Of a stretch of DNA of 64,000 nt, positions 8,899 through 16,707 are shown one piece after another; within the stretch, counting starts at the first letter, position 1, and each line of letters begins with the position of its first letter. Source of the DNA: Bradyrhizobium sp. Arg816 (GTDB lineage Bacteria > Pseudomonadota > Alphaproteobacteria > Rhizobiales > Xanthobacteraceae); NCBI RefSeq assembly GCF_029989365.1, contig NZ_JAPRAQ010000003.1:124001-188000 (forward strand), in the 5' to 3' direction. A program made the position numbers and the translations under genes. A model generated the notes under the pieces. The model saw nothing but the letters and a program-made list of their open reading frames with translations. It did no database searches and was not told the DNA's origin.

Positions 8899-8926
8899 TT
8901 GACGCCTCGTCCATCCAACCTAATAT
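8899..8926 (+). promoter_or_regulatory. Sigma-70 type promoter of the fluoride operon
   Basis: TTGACG at 8899-8904, a 16-base spacer and TAATAT at 8921-8926. The predicted start near 8933 lies just ahead of the riboswitch aptamer. Confidence 0.7.
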
Positions 8927-8940
8927 CGGGCTAAATGTTT

Positions 8941-9010
8941 GATGGGGATGGGGTCCCCCGACAACCGCCGCGAGGCTGATGGCTCCTACCAGACGCAGGG
9001 CGTCGGTAGG
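8941..9010 (+). promoter_or_regulatory. Fluoride riboswitch (crcB motif) and expression platform
   Basis: The run GATGGGGATGGGGTCCCCC, then AACCGCCGCGAGG, then CTGATGGCTCCTACC matches the fluoride aptamer consensus: a GGGGATGGGG/CCCCC stem, the AACCGCC segment, and the diagnostic CTGATG-CTCCTAC end. Next, CCTACC+GACG (8985-8995) pairs perfectly with CGTC+GGTAGG (9001-9010). That hairpin would consume the last aptamer bases, giving two exclusive folds. No long U-tract follows, so control may be translational or Rho-dependent. Known members turn genes on when fluoride rises. Confidence 0.85.
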
Positions 9011-9050
9011 GATCATTTCGCTCCCAGCAGCGCCCGAGAGAGGGCGAACA

Positions 9051-9263
9051 ATGGCTGGGTTTCCAACTTCCTTGTCTATCGCAATGTGGCTCGTGGGTGC
9101 GCTGTGGGTAGTTGGCGCGCTAGCCTACTGGCTTGAGTATGACGGCGAACTCATCTGGGTGACCGCAGCTATTGGCTCCGCATTCGCCGGGACTGAGTGG
9201 CGCGCGACCAAGAAGCGCGACAGCGCTCGGTCAACCTCACGGCCGGGAGAGAACCATGACTGA
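9051..9263 (+). CDS. Small membrane protein, first gene of the fluoride operon
   Basis: 70 residues from the ATG at 9051, with GAGAGAGGG at 9036-9044. One or two hydrophobic segments (SLSIAMWLVGALWVVGALAYWL and ELIWVTAAIGSAFAGTEW), then a polar tail ending RPGENHD. It overlaps the next gene by eight bases, so it is coupled to the antiporter and may be an accessory subunit. No family recognised. Confidence 0.7.
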   Translation: MAGFPTSLSIAMWLVGALWVVGALAYWLEYDGELIWVTAAIGSAFAGTEWRATKKRDSARSTSRPGENHD

Positions 9264-10458
9264 AATCTGGACCTTGGCTGCGCTGTGGCTCGGCCTCGCG
9301 CTTGTGGCCACCTTGGTTTCCATTTGGCTCCGTATAGCTACTGCGTTGTCCGAAATCGTCGTCGGCACAATCGCCCAACTCGCAATCGGTGCGACGATAG
9401 GTTCGGCCATGCTGGGTACCGACCAGACCTGGGTGAAGTTCTTGTCTGGGACCGGCGCAATCCTGCTCACGTTCCTGGCCGGCGCCGAGCTTGATCCGGT
9501 TGTCTTCCGCGAACGCTGGAAGGAGGCAGGTGCAATCGGGCTTATCAGCTTCCTTGTCCCATTCCTCCTCTGTGCAATGGCAGCTCGGTATCTCCTCGGG
9601 TGGGACACCATGGCGAGTTGGCTCGCTGGCGTCGCCATGTCCACCACATCCGTAGCCGTCGTATACGCGGTCATGCTTGAGTTCGGCTTCAACGCGACCG
9701 AGTACGGAAAGGTCGTGCTCGCGGCGTGCTTCGTCACAGATTTGGGCACGGTGTTGACCTTGGGCCTCATCTTCGCACCATTCACTATCAAAACGTTGAT
9801 CTTTGTGGGCGTGTGCGGAGCTGTGCTGATCTTCTTGCCGTGGATCACGACGCAGTTTTTCCGCCTGTACGGTGGTCGCCCTTCCGAACTCGAAACCAAG
9901 TACCTATTGCTGCTCCTGTTTGCTCTCGGTGGCCTTGCTGCTTGGGCGGATAGTGAAGCCGTGCTCCCAGCCTATCTGATCGGCATGATCCTTGCGGGCA
10001 GCGTCGGAAAAGATCACATACTGATCCGAAGGCTGCGGACCTTGTGCTTCGGCTTTCTCACGCCCTTCTACTTCATCCGAGCGGGATCGTTCGTCTCGGT
10101 GCCTGCTCTGATAGCTGCACCGGGCGCCTTCCTGCTTATGCTCACGGTGAAGCTTGTCACAAAGATTTCAGGGGTCTATCCCGTCACCCGTAGCTTCGGT
10201 TCGCCGCCCCGGGAGGGGATGTACACGACGTTGATGATGTCCACCGGGCTGACATTCGGCACCATCTCGTCCTTGTTCGGCTTATCGCACGGGATCATCA
10301 CTCAGGCGCAATACTCCGCACTCGTGGCGGCCGTCATTGGAAGTGCCGTAGTGCCGACCTTGATTGCCAATGCATTTTTCCTTCCGCGTCACCTTTTGCC
10401 AGATGTCGAACCTGAGGAGCGCGAAAGGCCAATCGTTCCAGAACCGCGTAACGTGTAG
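9256..10458 (+). CDS. CPA-type cation:proton antiporter under fluoride riboswitch
   Basis: 400 residues from the ATG at 9256 (MTEIWTLAALWLGLAL), preceded by GGGAGAG. About a dozen membrane helices and Na+/H+ exchanger-domain motifs are visible: GTGAILLTFLAGAELDP, GVAMSTTSVAVVYAVMLE, AACFVTDLGTVLTLGLIF with an ion-binding-type aspartate, and GMYTTLMMSTGLTFGTISS. There is no TrkA-N or RCK domain, unlike KefB/KefC. Family members exchange K+ or Na+ for protons. Placement downstream of a fluoride riboswitch and before DUF190 implies a role in fluoride tolerance, either by exporting fluoride or by correcting pH and ion balance; this is inference. Confidence 0.9.
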   Translation: MTEIWTLAALWLGLALVATLVSIWLRIATALSEIVVGTIAQLAIGATIGSAMLGTDQTWVKFLSGTGAILLTFLAGAELDPVVFRERWKEAGAIGLISFLVPFLLCAMAARYLLGWDTMASWLAGVAMSTTSVAVVYAVMLEFGFNATEYGKVVLAACFVTDLGTVLTLGLIFAPFTIKTLIFVGVCGAVLIFLPWITTQFFRLYGGRPSELETKYLLLLLFALGGLAAWADSEAVLPAYLIGMILAGSVGKDHILIRRLRTLCFGFLTPFYFIRAGSFVSVPALIAAPGAFLLMLTVKLVTKISGVYPVTRSFGSPPREGMYTTLMMSTGLTFGTISSLFGLSHGIITQAQYSALVAAVIGSAVVPTLIANAFFLPRHLLPDVEPEERERPIVPEPRNV

Positions 10459-10467
10459 GAGGCTGTT

Positions 10468-10827
10468 ATGGACGTTCCGAAGGACGCAATGCTCCTGCGC
10501 ATCTTCTTTGGCGAGGATGATCGATTTGAACAGAAGCCGCTCTACGAGGCCATTGTGCTGAGGGCACGAGAGATGCACTTGGCAGGGGCAACGGTGCTCC
10601 GAGGGCCGATGGGCTTCGGGCACTCCAGCCGAATGCATACGGCTAAAGTGCTTCGGCTCTCCTACGACCTCCCGGTGGTCGTGGAGATTGCGGACACCGA
10701 GGCGAAGATCAACGAGTTCTTGCCGGCGCTCGACGCAATGATGGCCAGCGGGCTCATCACCTTGGAGAAGGTACAGGTGCTGCAATACGGGAAGGAGGGA
10801 CTTAAGGAGCGTGCAAATCTACCATGA
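10468..10827 (+). CDS. DUF190 protein
   Basis: 119 residues with the DUF190 pattern: AMLLRIFFGEDDRFEQKPLYEAIV, GATVLRGPMGFGHSSRMHT, VVVEIADTEAKINEFLPALD, GLITLEKVQV. The fold resembles PII-like small signalling proteins. From memory, DUF190 genes often accompany crcB fluoride channels, which agrees with the upstream riboswitch. It starts nine bases after the antiporter stop with AGGAGG in front, so it is the third gene of the operon. It may sense a ligand and gate the antiporter. Confidence 0.9.
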   Translation: MDVPKDAMLLRIFFGEDDRFEQKPLYEAIVLRAREMHLAGATVLRGPMGFGHSSRMHTAKVLRLSYDLPVVVEIADTEAKINEFLPALDAMMASGLITLEKVQVLQYGKEGLKERANLP

Positions 10828-11059
10828 TTTGGAACGCCTGGTCGAACAGCTCCTAACAGTTGCTCTCCATCAACTCTCTCTTCTGCTGTCCGATGTTCGG
10901 TTCTGGCCCATCGCGACATATTGCGCTGCCACACGAAGTCGGTCGCTATAGGGGCAAAGCAGACATTGCTTTAGTCGCATCACGCCGCCGGGTTTATGGG
11001 TACTCGGCCTAGTGCTCGGGCTTCGTGGAGTGCATCCTAGGCATCCGGAGCAGCACCGC

Positions 11060-11822
11060 ATGGCGATCGCATTCATCGCAGGAAGCACGGACGGTCTTGG
11101 CCGGGCCGCGGCACATCCCCTCCTCCATCAGGGACATCGAATGGTGTTGCACGCGCGTTCGCCCAATCGCATCGCAGCGCTCGAAGTACTCGCGTCGCGC
11201 GCCGAGGGAGTTGTCGTTGGGGACCTGCAGAGCGGCGCCGAAACGAGGTGCATCGCGGACCCAGGTCAACGCGATCGGGCGCATGGAGACTGTCATCCAC
11301 TATGCCGGCGTCTATGCACAGCGGAGCCGCAGTTCAACGCCGGAAGGTCATGCCGTCACGCTGGCAATCAACACCCTTGCGCCGTACATGCTGACTGCAT
11401 TGATCAAGCGCGCCGACCGGTTGGTGTATCTCAGCAGCGGACTGCACCGCGGAGGAGAGGGCTCGCTAGATGACCTCGACTGAGCGAAAAGGCCTGGGGA
11501 TTCGGGAAAGGCCTGCGCCGAAAGCAAGCCGCACGTCGTCGCGCTGGCGTACGCCCTGGCGCGACGCTGGCCGAGGCTGCTGAGCAACGCCATCGATCCC
11601 GGCTGGGCGCGCACCAGCATGGGCGGCGCGGGCGCCCCGGTCGATGTTGAGACTGGTCAGAAGACCCAGACCTGGCTGGCGGGGAGCGACTATCCTGCCG
11701 CGCAGGTCAGCGGGCGCTACTGGCATCACGAGCCGGCCGGCGAAGCAGCGGATCCCGGTTTTCAGGACAAACTCATTGACAAGCTTGGCGACATGACCGA
11801 CGTGGCGATTCCGGAGTCTTGA
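11060..11822 (+). pseudogene. Short-chain dehydrogenase/reductase, frameshifted
   Basis: The N-terminal part MAIAFIAGSTDGLGRAAA is an SDR cofactor-binding motif, but the frame is lost near 11240. A second frame continues METVIHYAGVY and INTLAPYMLTALI then RLVYLSSGLH and stops at 11483. A third frame carries the C-terminal part SNAIDPGWARTSMGG to AIPES ending at 11822. Order and spacing match an SDR of about 250 residues, so this was one gene broken by at least two indels. The YxxxK active site is lost at the second break. Confidence 0.8.
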
Positions 11823-11930
11823 ATACTTCCGGCTCTTGCTCAACAGCGTTCCTCGAGCCGCCACTCTCTAAGGACAGCAAAGGGCCCAAATGCAGACGCC
11901 GCCCGAAAGGCGCCGCCCACTGAAGCTGCC

Positions 11931-12176
11931 TTACTCTGGAGCGATCCTGTAAACGTCGCCGGGCTCGAGGTTCAGTTCCTCGAACATCCTTTGCTGCTTT
12001 TCAGTGAGAACCGCTGGCACAACTTCCGCTGTCCAGCCTTCCGGAACGGCAGCGAGAACCAACGTCAACGCTTGCTTGGGCTTGGCTAAGGCCAGCCACA
12101 TCTGCTTCGTGGGCCGGAGCGTGTCGTCCGATGTCACCTCGACGATAGTGAACGAATTGCCGAACGACTCTGCCAT
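11931..12176 (-). CDS. Hypothetical protein, 81 residues
   Basis: ATG at 12176. The sequence MAESFGNSFTIVEVTSDDTL, then LALVLAAVPEGW-like strands and a C-terminal EELNLEPGDVYRIAPE, looks like a compact soluble protein with coding-type composition. No known domain recognised. It stands alone on the minus strand after the broken SDR gene. Confidence 0.55.
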   Translation of the reverse strand: MAESFGNSFTIVEVTSDDTLRPTKQMWLALAKPKQALTLVLAAVPEGWTAEVVPAVLTEKQQRMFEELNLEPGDVYRIAPE

Positions 12177-12231
12177 TGATGGTCAATCCGGGGACATGCT
12201 GAGAGTTGCAATAACTAACGAGTCGAGGAAG

Positions 12232-12392
12232 TCGGGCAGGGCCGGCAGTCAACCTATAGGTGGGCACCCAGCGGTCTTCCAACATTCCATGGTCGCGCTG
12301 CAAACCGAGCACTCGAAGGTGGCGACCTACCGACTCCGGGCCGTCGCCTCGGACCGCGCCACGCCGACAGATCGGTAACGATAATCGGTCAT
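12232..12392 (-). pseudogene. Degenerate copy of the small zinc-ribbon protein
   Basis: Reading the minus strand, one frame gives TFECSVCSATMECWKTAG and the next gives WVPTYRLTAGPARLP. Joined by a frameshift they match the intact protein at 26291-26479 (FECSVCGDTIETWNSAWVPTYHLIAGPVRQP). The N-terminal part starting at the ATG near 12392 is also scrambled and contains a stop. This is a decayed paralogue. Confidence 0.65.
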
Positions 12393-12594
12393 ATCCGTTC
12401 ATTCGTCCGAACGCGAAACAGACCACTGCGAAAACGCCGCTGAGGCCGGAAATAGGCTAGTGCCGGTGAGGTTGAAGATAAAGCCCGCAACCGGAACCTA
12501 AGCTTAGAATTGCTATTCGGGATGCCGCCTTGCTCCATGCTCTGCAGGTGGTTACGCTCCAGCAAACGTCGACTCGATCCTGGCAGGACCTCAC

Positions 12595-12837
12595 ATGCCA
12601 ACGGCGACACGCGAGTACATTGATTTTTGGATCGAGAATAGCGTTCACGCTGCGGAGCAATACGGGGCACCGGGCGCTTCACAAAGCGTGGACGTATTGG
12701 TTGGGCGCCTCGTTGACGGGGCCAAGAATCAAAACATCACGCGAGAGGCCATCGAGAAAGAGGTTGGTGATCTAAAGCCGTACATCGAGGGAAAGCTCGC
12801 GGCTGCCAACCGGATTGAGCAGGATCGCCGCAAATAA
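12595..12837 (+). CDS. Hypothetical protein, 80 residues
   Basis: ATG at 12595. The protein is helical and charged: REYIDFWIENSVHAAEQYG, then VDVLVGRLVDGAKNQN and REAIEKEVGDLKPYIEGKL. The N-terminal DFWIEN pattern recalls rhizobial DUF768 proteins, but I could not verify this. Intracellular, function unknown. Confidence 0.6.
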   Translation: MPTATREYIDFWIENSVHAAEQYGAPGASQSVDVLVGRLVDGAKNQNITREAIEKEVGDLKPYIEGKLAAANRIEQDRRK

Positions 12838-12917
12838 CATCGACTTGCACCTGAGTTCCAGGGCCGCGAAGTCGCGTCTGCCTTAGCCCCGATCACGAAG
12901 GCACTGCGAGAACAACC

Positions 12918-13085
12918 ATGGCAATGCGAGAAGAAATAAAGCGAGTGATACATGCTGCAACACCCGGTATGTCGCAGCAGCTCTACTCAACCCTGCTGGT
13001 GTTGGGCGAGCTCTTGAGCAGCGCACTCGACAGAATCGATGAGCTCGAGAAGAAAGCCGACAGACAAACGGCAGATAAGCGCTGA
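12918..13085 (+). CDS. Hypothetical coiled-coil protein, 55 residues
   Basis: ATG at 12918 to TGA at 13083. Sequence MAMREEIKRVIHAATPGMSQ followed by a heptad-like segment LYSTLLVLGELLSSALDRID and EKKADRQTADKR. It is likely a short amphipathic helical protein. It follows the 80-residue gene by 80 bases on the same strand and may share its transcript. Confidence 0.5.
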   Translation: MAMREEIKRVIHAATPGMSQQLYSTLLVLGELLSSALDRIDELEKKADRQTADKR

Positions 13086-13132
13086 TCGAGCACCAAGGGG
13101 AAGAACATCCCTCAAATGAACTTCAAGATGCT

Positions 13133-13318
13133 TCATTTGCCACTCTTACCCTCGACCTCTCGCGCTAACCGCTCCGCTCTGAGACGCTTGTGGTTTTCTT
13201 GGAACTCTGGATCGGCCTGACTGTCCGCAATCGTTTGCCGCGCTCCGTTTGGGTTCTGCGCCTTGCGGTCCGCCTCATCGGCTACCTGCTGCTGGGCGGA
13301 GCGTTTCCGTTCGGTCAT
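13133..13318 (-). CDS. Hypothetical polar protein, 61 residues
   Basis: A highly charged protein (MTERKRSAQQQVADEADRKA ... HKRLRAERLAREVEGKSGK) with no hydrophobic core, probably a disordered or helical stress-type protein. Codon composition is coding-like. No domain recognised. Confidence 0.5.
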   Translation of the reverse strand: MTERKRSAQQQVADEADRKAQNPNGARQTIADSQADPEFQENHKRLRAERLAREVEGKSGK

Positions 13319-13389
13319 TACCAGATCCTTGCCTCATTGATCAGGGCCATATCGCCCTGCAAAGATAGTTGGAGGAAGGAGGCATCAAG

Positions 13390-13575
13390 TCACTTCGCGT
13401 AACCCTGGGATCGGAGCCACGCGATCCGACGCTCTCCATTCATCCAATCGTCAATTTCCGTCTTGCTTGTGAAACCCGCAATTTCTCGGGGTTCTGCGCC
13501 TGGGTACTCCGCGACGATAGCCCAGTCGCCTTCAGAGTTACGGACGGGTTTGAAACTCACTTTGACTTTTGCCAT
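13390..13575 (-). CDS. Hypothetical protein, 61 residues
   Basis: MAKVKVSFKPVRNSEGDWAI then EYPGAEPREIAGFTSKTEID and WMNGERRIAWLRSQGYAK: a compact alpha/beta pattern reminiscent of small DUF2188-like or HicB-like folds, without a clear match. It is probably a real conserved small protein. It is separated from the other small minus-strand gene by 71 bases. Confidence 0.6.
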   Translation of the reverse strand: MAKVKVSFKPVRNSEGDWAIVAEYPGAEPREIAGFTSKTEIDDWMNGERRIAWLRSQGYAK

Positions 13576-13954
13576 GCCGAACTATGCAGGAAAGTGCGCA
13601 AAAAGTGAAGCTCGCGGAAGCATTTCAAGTCGCCAGCCTCGGCCGACCTTGTCATTTTTTGTGTAGGCGAGGAGCCGCTATATTTCCCAGCACCCAGAGG
13701 GCGTTCCCGCAATCAGTCACCAGGTTCGGAACAAATCCAACTAAGCGTGATGAAGAGCACCGTTGGCTTTCTTGTTGAAGTTTCTCAACTGCTGGTGTAT
13801 TGTTTCAAACATCGATACTGGCCGAACAACTGTTCCGCTTTCGCCTCAGCTCCTGACGGCGCGCACGTTTCAGACATTCTCCAACATCGACTGACCGGAA
13901 CACTGGCCGCAACTACGCGCGCCAGATCCTGCGCGTATACGAAAGGACGACTTG
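13576..13954. other. Intergenic region and likely long leader of the cold-shock gene
   Basis: No gene recognised. Cold-shock mRNAs usually have long structured leaders, and the region next to 13955 ends in GAAAGGA (13941-13947), a ribosome site for the cold-shock start. Small open frames here look fortuitous. Confidence 0.4.
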
Positions 13955-14167
13955 ATGAACACAGGTACAGTGAAGTGGTTTAACACCCAAAAGGGCTTCG
14001 GCTTTATCCAGCCGACAAACGGCAGCAACGACGTCTTTGTTCATATCAGCGCAGTCGAACGCGCCGGCATGGGCACTCTCAGCGAAGGTCAGACGGTGTC
14101 TTATGACGTCGTCGCAGACCGTCGCACGGGCAAGTCCGCCGCCGAAAATCTTCGTGCTGCCGCTTAA
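13955..14167 (+). CDS. Cold-shock protein, CspA family
   Basis: 70 residues from the ATG at 13955. The single OB-fold cold-shock domain is complete: [15 protein letters not shown] with the RNP1 motif KGFGFI, then DVFVHIS (RNP2) and [20 protein letters not shown]. Such proteins bind single-stranded RNA and DNA and melt mRNA structure in the cold; rhizobial genomes carry many copies. A good intrinsic terminator follows at 14229. Confidence 0.95.
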   Translation: MNTGTVKWFNTQKGFGFIQPTNGSNDVFVHISAVERAGMGTLSEGQTVSYDVVADRRTGKSAAENLRAAA

Positions 14168-14228
14168 GTAAGAGCACGACAGACCTGTCGCTCTCGCCGC
14201 GGATGTACTGGCAGAGCTTGTGGTCATG

Positions 14229-14261
14229 CCCCGTTTCCAAATCATTGGGAACGGGGTTTTT
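14229..14261 (+). terminator. Intrinsic terminator after the cold-shock gene
   Basis: CCCCGTTTCC (14229-14238) pairs with GGGAACGGGG (14247-14256) apart from one offset, followed by TTTTTAATT. Confidence 0.8.
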
Positions 14262-14622
14262 AATTGAACCCATCAAAGCGATGCTTGCTTAAGCAAGCTC
14301 GTCAGTGGCTTCGCTTCGCAATCATCGCGGTGGCCGGAAGAAGAGCTGACAAAGCAGTTTGGATGAGTTCGAGAAGACCCCGGATCGCTGGATGGCTGAC
14401 TCGTAGTTCGATCCCTGGAGAAAGAGCAGCAAAGGCTGTTGAGACTCAACTGCGGGCGATGTTCTGCAGGAGTACCCGCTGGCGGGGATTATTTTTCGGT
14501 TGTCAAGCTCGCTCCCTCGGCTTGGTTGGCCTATTCAACCTCTTCAAGAAACATTCGTGTGTGCCTTGGGCGGCGTGCAATTCGACAAATGTGGTAGGGT
14601 TAGCCGCAAAGCAGGAGATCAA
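14262..14622. other. Intergenic stretch without a recognised gene
   Basis: Only overlapping, arginine-rich frames without ribosome sites. The last bases provide GCAGGAG (14611-14617) for the next gene. Confidence 0.4.
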
Positions 14623-14862
14623 ATGAGCATTGTAAAGCGGCATCTAGCCGAGCACGAAGAGCGCCTGGTCTTAGTCGAGGAAATCTGTATCGATAAAGGA
14701 GCGCTCGTCCTGGATACTGCCACCGACGAAGTCTACTTTTCTGCAGATGAAGAGGCTTACAGGAACGCCTACGTGGCCGTATTTCAAGCGTGGGCGAAGG
14801 GCACCATCAAGGGCACAGCGGAACAGATATTCGACGCTACAAAATCCATACTCGAGGATTAG
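14623..14862 (+). CDS. Hypothetical protein, 79 residues
   Basis: ATG at 14623 with a strong site GCAGGAG. MSIVKRHLAEHEERLVLVEE, then IDKGALVLDTATDEVYFSAD and YVAVFQAWAKGTIKGTAEQI. It is acidic and soluble. Not recognised; the ribosome site and codon pattern support a real gene. Confidence 0.6.
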   Translation: MSIVKRHLAEHEERLVLVEEICIDKGALVLDTATDEVYFSADEEAYRNAYVAVFQAWAKGTIKGTAEQIFDATKSILED

Positions 14863-14969
14863 CGAACCGGCCAAGGCAAAAATGGTCCGCCCGTAAGCGC
14901 GACTAGGATCCGGAAGCAACAGGATGCATTCCAGCCCCGCTAGAGCAGCAGCAACCGAAAGGTAAACAC

Positions 14970-15176
14970 GTGTCCTATGCGTATAAGCTCAATGAAGACG
15001 TTCGTCACCAACCCCAAGGTCCACAAGGACGGGCCGGAACTGAACGGCCGGTGATTTACACCGTTGTACAGCATATGCCCATCGAATCCGATGGGCGAGT
15101 TAGGTACCGCATCAAGTGCAAGTCCGAGAAGATCGAGCGTGTCGTTACGGAAGATCAGCTTTCGTACGTTCAGTAA
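14970..15176 (+). CDS. Hypothetical protein, 68 residues
   Basis: GTG start at 14970 with GAAAGG upstream. MSYAYKLNEDVRHQPQGPQG then RPVIYTVVQHMPIESDGRVR and YRIKCKSEKIERVVTEDQLS. The beta-rich pattern with a YRIKCKSE strand resembles small rhizobial proteins of unknown role, possibly SH3-like. Function unknown. Confidence 0.6.
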   Translation: MSYAYKLNEDVRHQPQGPQGRAGTERPVIYTVVQHMPIESDGRVRYRIKCKSEKIERVVTEDQLSYVQ

Positions 15177-15950
15177 CCTTCAGCGGTTGATCGATCGGGA
15201 AAATGTCCTGAGCGCGCGGCGCGAAAAGCCGCCTCAAGGGGACCAGGTGTGACAAAGGCGCGCGAATGTCGATATGACGCTCAGACTCGTAAGTTCGAGC
15301 GTTCGCAGCCACAAGATGCGCGCGTGCCGCACCCAGGGCGTTTGCGTCGGCCAGCGCATGATCTGCGAACTGCTGAGGCCTGTCACGCAAAAGGCGGTAC
15401 CTCCACCAGCGTTCCGATCAATCGCAAATGCTTGCTGTTCGGGCCCACTTCCGTGACGCAAAAACTCACCCAACTCGACGTGGGATAGCCGCGCTCAATC
15501 GATCGACACCGAGCCAAGTGTGAAGAGGGCAGCCCGATCAGGACGAACACTCAGCGGGCCCCAAAGCAGCAACGCGCCTCGGAGGGCCAGCAGTAAGCTG
15601 CCAGTAAAATCAACACCGAAATTCTGTTTTGCATTGCGAGAATCGGCACCAGAGGCGGTGAAATCAACCATTTGGTTGAGGCGCCGTTCCTGTATCCCGG
15701 TCGCCACCACGGCTCGCAACCGCTCGAACTGCGCCGTCGTCGTGCCGGCTGCCCAGACCATTTCGCCCGGTCGCCGGAATTTTCTCATACACCAAGGGAG
15801 TTGGCCGGTTTTCATGCAAAGTGGTTTAGTTTGAGAATTGCGCTGGCCTGTTTGGAGTTTTCCAACATTTGTTAATGGCACTGGCCTGCGAGGTTGGCTA
15901 AATTTCTGACTGCAAAACCAACGGTTAGGACCGTACGCAGGACGCCAGTC
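15177..15950. other. 774-base stretch without a convincing gene
   Basis: Frames on both strands are open for up to about 160 codons (15495-15977 minus) but lack ribosome sites and recognisable motifs, and are lost to stops on either side. It may hold decayed coding DNA. Confidence 0.35.
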
Positions 15951-16151
15951 ATGATGCATCGCCGCCGGCTTAAACAAACCACCTCCCTCGAAGAACGCCT
16001 CGCCCTAGAAGCCGAACGATTGAGAGAGCAAGCTAAGAGCCTCCCTCAGGGCCGTGAGCGCGAAATCCTCCTCCGCAAAGCCAGACAGGCCGAGACCGGC
16101 TCGCATATGAGCGAATGGCTGACATCGCCGGGATTGCAAGCGCCGAAATAG
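15951..16151 (+). CDS. Small conserved hypothetical protein
   Basis: 66 residues from the ATG at 15951 (a second ATG is adjacent). HRRRLKQTTSLEERLALEAE, then LREQAKSLPQGREREILLRK and ARQAETGSHMSEWLTSPGLQ. The basic helical stretch and the RKARQAETGSHMSEWL tail are familiar from a widespread Bradyrhizobium small-protein family of unknown function. Cytoplasmic, no membrane segment. Confidence 0.75.
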   Translation: MMHRRRLKQTTSLEERLALEAERLREQAKSLPQGREREILLRKARQAETGSHMSEWLTSPGLQAPK

Positions 16152-16210
16152 ATCATGGGAACAAATGTCCACTTTGGGACTTAGTGATTCACCTCTGGCA
16201 GGGGTGAAGC

Positions 16211-16387
16211 ATGAACTACTTCAGCAGCGACAAATTTTCAGGGTTCAAAACGCAAGAGGACCGGCGGTGCAAGTGCGGTGCTCAACCCAAGCTCGTCCAT
16301 AACATGATGGACTCCTTGCGTGGGATCACGGTTCGCGTGTTCGAATGCCAGTGCGGCGAGCGCACTTGGACCGAGGATCGAGAGTAA
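16211..16387 (+). CDS. Small zinc-ribbon-like protein
   Basis: 58 residues from the ATG at 16211. Two cysteine pairs, RRCKCGAQ and FECQCGERTW, separated by about 24 residues, form a likely zinc ribbon. It resembles the protein at 26291-26479 in layout (CKCGA then FEC.C) but diverges elsewhere. Function unknown; probably nucleic-acid or protein binding. Confidence 0.55.
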   Translation: MNYFSSDKFSGFKTQEDRRCKCGAQPKLVHNMMDSLRGITVRVFECQCGERTWTEDRE

Positions 16388-16707
16388 GGCCGCCCGCTGG
16401 CCTCTTTCATCACTATCTCTGAATAGTTTCGCCGGCGGTGTTTGCGTCGCTGTCGTCGCGGGCCGAGAAAGTGATGGCTGAGCCGCGCCAACGTCGTGCC
16501 CCGATATGAATGACAAACTTTCAAGCAGCTATTCGACGTTCGCCAAACTCGCATGTCCGTGTTTGGTGGCAAGCTGGAAGGCCGCGCCCTAAGCACAGCG
16601 TGAACAAATACCACAGGTGAGCTCCGTAGCCGTAACGATGGAACTCAAGCCACCTAGTATTGTTTTACCCCAACACTCCAGCTATCGGCGGGCTGGATAG
16701 GACCCGA

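Noticed and set aside
15495..15977. 160-codon minus-strand frame
   Set aside because: No ribosome site and no recognisable motif; it overlaps the upstream region of the gene at 15951.
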